Shown here: positions 14,119 through 17,548 of the stretch, piece after piece | Layout: every line of letters starts with the position of its first letter | Numbering within the stretch: position 1 is the first letter of the stretch | Origin: Bacillota bacterium | GTDB lineage: Bacteria > Bacillota_A > Clostridia > Christensenellales > Aristaeellaceae | Direction: 5' to 3' | Length of the DNA: 17,548 bases | NCBI GenBank assembly: GCA_023421735.1 | Contig: JAEZSP010000063.1 | Location: 1-17,548 of the forward strand | Position numbers and translations under genes: made by a program | The notes under the pieces: model-generated | What the model saw: the letters and a program-made list of their open reading frames with translations, nothing else | The model's database searches: none | Told to the model about the DNA's origin: nothing

Positions 14119-14163
14119 ATGCGCAGGATGAATTTCATGTTCAAGCCCTATATCTTCGCCTGA
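14119..14163 (+). CDS. 14-residue leader ORF upstream of the ABC exporter
   Basis: The peptide reads MRRMNFMFKPYIFA, followed by TGA. Its ATG is preceded by GGGAGG at 7 bases, as good a ribosome site as the real genes nearby have. It lies 153 bases ahead of the exporter ATG, and the space between contains competing hairpins, an arrangement seen in ribosome-mediated attenuation of drug-exporter genes. A second reading is that it is the surviving first codons of a deleted ABC half-transporter, since RFM-x-PY-like starts are common in such genes. Translation is not proven. Confidence 0.45.
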   Translation: MRRMNFMFKPYIFA

Positions 14164-14182
14164 CCGCGGATGGCGGCACGTT

Positions 14183-14203
14183 GAGGTGATTTCGTAACAC
14201 CTC
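14183..14203 (+). promoter_or_regulatory. Possible anti-terminator hairpin
   Basis: GAGGTG (14183-14188) pairs with CACCTC (14198-14203) over a 9-base loop. Its right arm overlaps the left foot of the terminator hairpin by four bases, so the two cannot form together fully. Confidence 0.42.
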
Positions 14204-14266
14204 CGCTTTGCTTTGCTCTCCGCGGGACTGACATGCCCCGGGAGAGCGGCAGGCGGAGGCGTTTTT
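14200..14266 (+). terminator. Long terminator hairpin in the exporter leader
   Basis: The outer stem CCTCCGC (14200-14206) pairs with GCGGAGG (14253-14259). The middle stem GCTCTCC (14215-14221) pairs with GGAGAGC (14241-14247), with an inner GGG/CCC extension. CG and five T follow directly. It could simply end the yqhQ-LtaS transcript, or act as a regulated attenuator for the exporter gene downstream. Confidence 0.65.
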
Positions 14267-14271
14267 ATGCC

Positions 14272-14309
14272 CTTCTGTCTGTGCGCTCGCACAAATACAC
14301 AGACGGAGG
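14272..14309 (+). promoter_or_regulatory. Hairpin sequestering the exporter Shine-Dalgarno
   Basis: GTCTGTG (14277-14283) pairs with CACAGAC (14298-14304). The stem can extend outward through CTTCT (14272-14276) against GGAGG (14305-14309) with two G-U pairs, which covers the ribosome site. A smaller internal hairpin, GTGC-GCTC-GCAC (14281-14292), competes with it. This suggests translational control of the exporter. Confidence 0.5.
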
Positions 14310-14316
14310 AGACTCT

Positions 14317-16086
14317 ATGTTTCGTGCATTGCGATTTTTTATATCAAACGGCTGGAAATACGACAAGCTCTATGTGATCGAAAAAATTCTCTATCAGTTG
14401 GCGAGCGCGCTGTTGCCCATCGTGCTCACGATCATGCCCAAGTACATCATCGACGAATTGACGGGCGCGGGGCGTCCCGAACGGCTCGTTTTCTATGTCG
14501 CGTTCCTCGCGGGGTTTGCGCTGTTTTCAAATGCCGCATCCGCATATCTTGTCAAGGATGCGTTTACACACCGGATCCGCGTCGACGCAGCGTTCAGTCT
14601 CGACATTCACAGGATGCTGGCCGCCGCCGATTACCAGAATCTCGAGAGCCCCGCGTTTCTCGAAATGCAAAAGCGCGCGGAGAAATTCCTCTCCTGTGAC
14701 TGGCATGGATTTGGATACCTCCTCGATTGTGCGCTCGACGCATGCGGACAGATGGTGACGCTCGCGGGCATCGCGGCGGTCGTTGCGACCATGAATCCCC
14801 TGATGATCCTCCTGTTCGCAATCCTTTCCTTTCTCGGTGCGCTGTCCGAAAACCGCGCGAAGCGGCGTGCGCTTGCGCTCAACGAGCGAATCATCGCCGC
14901 GCAGCGCTACTGGCTCTATTATGCGAGGCTGTTTGAGGACTACCGATTCGGCAAGGAAATCCGCCAGAACGGCATCGCCGATTGGCTGCTCGCACGCGAG
15001 CGTCACTTCCTCGATCAGAGCATCTGCGCGCACAAGGAACAGAACGACGCGTTCATCCGTTCGGGCGTGCTCGGGGCGGTGCTCGGCTTCATCCAGCATG
15101 GCGCGGTGTATGCGTACCTCTGCGTGCGGGTGCTGACGGGTACGCTGGGCATCGGTGATTTTGTCCTGTACGCCTCCGCCGCGACCGCGTTTTTCATGGC
15201 GCTGCGCAAAACGCTCGACGCCATCTCCGAGGTCAGGGCATATGATCCCTACTTCGACGACCTCGACCGCTATCTCAATATGCCCGCCACCATGCGCGAC
15301 GGAAAGTGCCTGCCGCTGCCGGCGGGACGCAATCTTGAATTTCGAAATGTCGGCTTTCGCTATGCCGGACAGGAAACGTGGGCGCTGCGCGGCGTGAACA
15401 TCTCAATCCGCGCGGGCGAGCGGCTATCCGTGGTCGGGGAAAACGGCGCGGGCAAATCGACATTTGCGAAGCTGCTCCTCAGGCTCATCGACCCCACGGA
15501 GGGGGCGATTCTGATGGACGGCGTCGATATCCGCGACATAGATGTGGAAAAGTACCGCGCTGCGTTTGCCGCCGTGTTTCAGGACTTCAAGCTTTTTTCG
15601 TTCTCGCTCAGGTACAATGTGGCATTTGGTGAAGCGGGTGCTGAGGAGGCGCTTTTGCGCGCGGGCCTGGGCGGAAAGCTGACAAAGCTTCCGAACGGGA
15701 TTGAAACGACCGTCGGGCGCGAATTCGACGAACAGGGCTTCGAGCCTTCCGGCGGCGAGGCGCAGAAGATCGCGCTTGCACGGGCGCTTAGGCGCGATGC
15801 GTCCATCGTCATCCTCGATGAACCGACCGCCGCGCTCGATCCGCGCGCGGAATACGAGCTGTACCAGGGCTTTGCCGACCTCGTGAAGGGCAAAACCGCT
15901 GTCTTTATCTCCCACAGGCTTTCCTCCGCGCGCTTCTGCGACCGGATCGCGGTCTTCAAGGACGGTGCAATCGTGGAACTGGGCAGCCATCAGGCACTCC
16001 GTACCGCAAACGGCCTGTACCGCATGCTTTACGACATGCAGGCGCAATATTATACGCAGCCCATTGACAGCGCGGCAGGCAAATGA
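14317..16086 (+). CDS. ABC exporter half-transporter (membrane domain fused to ATPase)
   Basis: The 589-residue protein combines a six-helix type IV exporter membrane domain (about 20-310) with an ATPase domain (about 338-575). Walker A is GENGAGKST (374-382), the Q-loop glutamine is Q422, the signature is PSGGEAQ (477-483), Walker B is VILDEPT (498-504) and the switch histidine is H533. The FEPSGGEAQKIALARAL form occurs in a Clostridia subgroup of uncharacterised exporters. ATG 14317 is chosen over 14233 because GGAGGAG lies 6 bases upstream and the first 28 codons of the longer frame run through the leader hairpins. It needs a second half to work; no partner is adjacent, so it may act as a homodimer or its partner was lost. 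The cargo is unknown. Confidence 0.9.
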   Translation: MFRALRFFISNGWKYDKLYVIEKILYQLASALLPIVLTIMPKYIIDELTGAGRPERLVFYVAFLAGFALFSNAASAYLVKDAFTHRIRVDAAFSLDIHRMLAAADYQNLESPAFLEMQKRAEKFLSCDWHGFGYLLDCALDACGQMVTLAGIAAVVATMNPLMILLFAILSFLGALSENRAKRRALALNERIIAAQRYWLYYARLFEDYRFGKEIRQNGIADWLLARERHFLDQSICAHKEQNDAFIRSGVLGAVLGFIQHGAVYAYLCVRVLTGTLGIGDFVLYASAATAFFMALRKTLDAISEVRAYDPYFDDLDRYLNMPATMRDGKCLPLPAGRNLEFRNVGFRYAGQETWALRGVNISIRAGERLSVVGENGAGKSTFAKLLLRLIDPTEGAILMDGVDIRDIDVEKYRAAFAAVFQDFKLFSFSLRYNVAFGEAGAEEALLRAGLGGKLTKLPNGIETTVGREFDEQGFEPSGGEAQKIALARALRRDASIVILDEPTAALDPRAEYELYQGFADLVKGKTAVFISHRLSSARFCDRIAVFKDGAIVELGSHQALRTANGLYRMLYDMQAQYYTQPIDSAAGK

Positions 16087-16092
16087 TAAAAT
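16064..16092 (+). promoter_or_regulatory. Promoter of the metal-efflux operon
   Basis: Perfect TTGACA (16064-16069), a 17-base spacer and TAAAAT (16087-16092) make a near-consensus promoter. It lies across the last codons and stop of the exporter gene. The transcript would start near 16099, inside the operator. Confidence 0.87.
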
Positions 16093-16096
16093 GAAC

Positions 16097-16116
16097 ATAT
16101 GAACGAACGTTCAGAT
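16097..16116. promoter_or_regulatory. ArsR/SmtB-type operator
   Basis: TGAACG-AA-CGTTCA (16100-16113) is a perfect 6-2-6 inverted repeat, extending to 10-2-10 with one mismatch. It matches the classical ATxTGAAC..GTTCAxAT operator of CadC/SmtB/CzrA repressors. It overlaps the transcript start of the downstream repressor gene, which points to autoregulation. Confidence 0.88.
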
Positions 16117-16133
16117 GAAAGGAGGTGAGCGGG

Positions 16134-16499
16134 TTGACGGAACGGGAGGCCGAATGCTGCGAGCTTTTGCATCTGCACATGGACATGGTTGATCAAGTGC
16201 GCAATATGATTCCGTCTGAGGATACGCTTTATGACCTGACGGAGCTTTTTCGCATGTTTGGCGATTCGACGCGCGTACGCATTCTCTATGCGCTTTTCGC
16301 GCAGGAAATGTGCGTGTGCGACATCGCGGGCATTTTGAGCATGACGCAGTCGGCCATTTCGCATCAGCTGCGCGCGCTCAAGAACGCGAAGCTGGTCAAG
16401 GCGCGGCGCGAGGGCAAGACCGTTTTCTATTCGCTCGCCGACGACCACGTGCGTTTGATCATCGACCAGGGAATCGAGCATGTGACGGAGGACGAATGA
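16134..16499 (+). CDS. Metal-sensing ArsR/SmtB family repressor (CadC-like)
   Basis: The 121-residue winged-helix repressor releases its operator when it binds a metal. The DNA-recognition helix is within MTQSAISHQLRALKNA (70-85). It carries two sets of metal ligands. One is CadC-like: C60 and C62 in EMCVCDIA plus C8/C9 near the N-terminus. The other is the SmtB/CzrA helix-5 zinc site: D103, H105, H116 and E119 with exact spacing. A GTG at 16125 would fall inside the AAAGGAGG site itself, so the TTG at 16134, 8 bases after it, is the better start. Cadmium, lead or zinc are the likely inducers. It is the first gene of the efflux operon. Confidence 0.93.
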   Translation: MTEREAECCELLHLHMDMVDQVRNMIPSEDTLYDLTELFRMFGDSTRVRILYALFAQEMCVCDIAGILSMTQSAISHQLRALKNAKLVKARREGKTVFYSLADDHVRLIIDQGIEHVTEDE

Positions 16500-16500
16500 G

Positions 16501-16719
16501 ATGAAAAAGAGATTTTCGCTCACGGATCTTGATTGCGCAAACTGCGCGGCAAAGATGGAAGAGGCGATCAAAAAAATCGACGGCGTGAAGAGCGCGTCGG
16601 TAAGCTTCATGACGCAAAAGATGACCGTCGATGCGGATGACGCGCGCTTTGACGAGATCATGGATCAGGTAGCCGCCGTCTGCCGCAAGGTGGAGCCGGA
16701 CTGCAAAATCAACCGGTAA
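16501..16719 (+). CDS. Free-standing heavy-metal-associated (HMA) domain protein
   Basis: The 72-residue protein consists of a single ferredoxin-like HMA domain. Its metal-binding loop is LDCANCAAKME (10-20) with C12 and C15, the sequence style found at the N-terminus of CadA/ZntA-type zinc, cadmium and lead ATPases rather than of copper chaperones. The aspartate before the first cysteine favours divalent metals. In most relatives this domain is fused to the pump; here it is a separate gene ending one base into the ATPase start codon. The stop-start overlap TAATG suggests coupled translation and near-equal amounts. The ribosome site is GGAGG, 9 bases upstream, and the ArsR gene stops one base before its start. 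Confidence 0.92.
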   Translation: MKKRFSLTDLDCANCAAKMEEAIKKIDGVKSASVSFMTQKMTVDADDARFDEIMDQVAAVCRKVEPDCKINR

Positions 16720-17548
16720 TGGCAAACCTCACAAAAAAGGAACGCAGGCGACTTTACCGCATTCTCGCCGCGGCGGTTTTACTCGTCGCGGCGAAGCTTG
16801 TGCCCGTCACGGGGCTCCTCGCCGTGCTCCTGTTTCTGGTGCCCTATCTGACGGCTGGTTGGGACATCGTGTACCGCGCGGCGCGCAACATCCTGCGCGG
16901 ACGGGTGTTTGACGAAAACTTCCTCATGGCGATCGCCACGATCGGCGCGTTTGCGGTCGGCGAGTATGCGGAGGCCGTGTTCGTCATGCTGTTTTATCAG
17001 GTGGGCGAACTTTTTCAGGATGTGGCGGTCAACCGCTCGCGCACATCCATCGCGGCGCTCATGGACATCCGGCCAGATTACGCGAATCTGGAACGGGACG
17101 GCGCGCTCGAGCAAGTCGATCCGGAAGACGTCGCGGTGGGGGACGTGATCGTCGTAAAACCCGGCGAGCGCGTGCCACTGGATGGAACGGTGGTTGAAGG
17201 CACCTCGACCCTCGATACCGCCGCGCTCACGGGTGAATCTGTGCCGCGCGATATTACAGTCGGCGATGCCGTCGTCTCGGGCTGCGTGAATGCCACGGGA
17301 CTTCTGCGCATCGAGGTCAAAAAGCCCTATGAGGAATCGACCGTCGCCCGGATTCTCGAACTGGTCGAGACCGCGAGCGATAAAAAGGCGAAGAGCGAGA
17401 ACTTTATCACGCGCTTTGCCCGCTATTATACGCCCGCCGTGGTGATTGCGGCGGCGGCACTGGCGTTTCTGCCACCGCTGTTTTTGGGTGATTTTGCCGA
17501 ATGGTTCCAGCGCGGGCTATTGTTCCTCGTTATTTCCTGCCCCTGCGC
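16719..17548 (+). CDS. P1B-type heavy metal ATPase, CadA/ZntA-like (partial, runs off the window)
   Basis: The first 276 codons are present. The protein exports divalent heavy metals using ATP. The N-terminus is a short basic segment, with no HMA domain attached. Two helices (about 13-29 and 31-49) are followed by the helix pair containing FLMAIATIGAFAVGEYAEA and VMLFYQVGELFQD, typical of CadA-type pumps. The actuator domain shows DTAALTGESVP (TGES at 171-174). The window ends at the ion-channel motif CPC (274-276), inside helix 6; the phosphorylation and nucleotide domains lie beyond. The ATG shares a base with the HMA stop and has no strong ribosome site of its own, so it probably depends on re-initiation. 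Confidence 0.94.
   Translation, partial: MANLTKKERRRLYRILAAAVLLVAAKLVPVTGLLAVLLFLVPYLTAGWDIVYRAARNILRGRVFDENFLMAIATIGAFAVGEYAEAVFVMLFYQVGELFQDVAVNRSRTSIAALMDIRPDYANLERDGALEQVDPEDVAVGDVIVVKPGERVPLDGTVVEGTSTLDTAALTGESVPRDITVGDAVVSGCVNATGLLRIEVKKPYEESTVARILELVETASDKKAKSENFITRFARYYTPAVVIAAAALAFLPPLFLGDFAEWFQRGLLFLVISCPC

Noticed and set aside
12127..14292. A 721-codon open frame on the minus strand
   Set aside because: It lies wholly opposite the LtaS-like gene, which has catalytic motifs, a ribosome site and the correct length. The antisense translation has low-complexity His/Arg/Glu-rich sequence and no known motif. It is a by-product of high GC codon use.
16125..16133. A GTG start for the ArsR repressor
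   Set aside because: The GTG is part of the AAAGGAGGTG ribosome site itself. TTG 16134 has normal spacing.
1..17548. tRNA, rRNA or known riboswitch
   Set aside because: I saw no cloverleaf with conserved GGTTCGAATCC arm, no rRNA segments and no riboswitch core. The exporter leader structures do not match a class I know. Only a covariance-model search could exclude small RNAs fully.

Overview
The window reads as a high-GC Bacillota chromosome, most likely Clostridia. It has AGGAGG-type ribosome binding sites, TTGACA/TATAAT promoters, an LtaS-type sulfatase, a YqhQ (DUF1385) membrane protein and a CadC/SmtB-type ArsR regulator. The exact taxon cannot be fixed from this sequence.

Region by region: (1) 1-210 is the 3' end of tuf (EF-Tu) with its intrinsic terminator. 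(2) 211-2196 is a gene-poor accessory island. It holds a class I SAM-dependent methyltransferase (952-1824), bracketed by copies of a ~165 bp palindromic, MITE-like repeat (eroded copy ~301-457; good copies 587-751 and ~1838-2002) and a second palindromic element (750-909) with different arms but the same central motif. (3) 2197-2955 is a GNAT acetyltransferase on the minus strand, probably read from a leaderless extended -10 promoter. (4) 3017-7642 is a minus-strand operon for a complete sugar ABC importer of the rhamnose/ribose type (ATPase, two permeases, substrate-binding protein) ending in a strong terminator. It diverges from a zinc dehydrogenase of the erythritol/L-threitol dehydrogenase type (7815-8882). 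The two share a 172 bp control region with two good promoters and two inverted repeats. (5) 8976-10894 is a minus-strand two-gene operon: a small membrane-anchored protein and a cytoplasmic DUF5060/apiosidase-like glycoside hydrolase, overlapping by 4 nt. (6) 11062-14046 is yqhQ followed by an LtaS-like phosphoglycerol transferase with a probable C-terminal IPT/TIG-like domain. (7) 14047-16086 is a structured leader (a 14-codon ORF, a terminator hairpin with a competing upstream hairpin, and a hairpin over the Shine-Dalgarno) in front of an ABC exporter half-transporter. (8) 16087-17548 is a metal-resistance operon: operator, ArsR repressor, free-standing HMA domain protein, and a P1B-type metal ATPase cut by the window end at its CPC motif.

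How the parts work together: the importer plus dehydrogenase plausibly take up and oxidise a polyol or related small sugar, with the neighbouring intracellular hydrolase possibly supplying or trimming glycosides. The metal operon is a self-regulated efflux unit whose promoter lies across the end of the exporter gene. The most unusual features are the palindromic repeat island around the methyltransferase and the attenuator-like leader of the ABC exporter.
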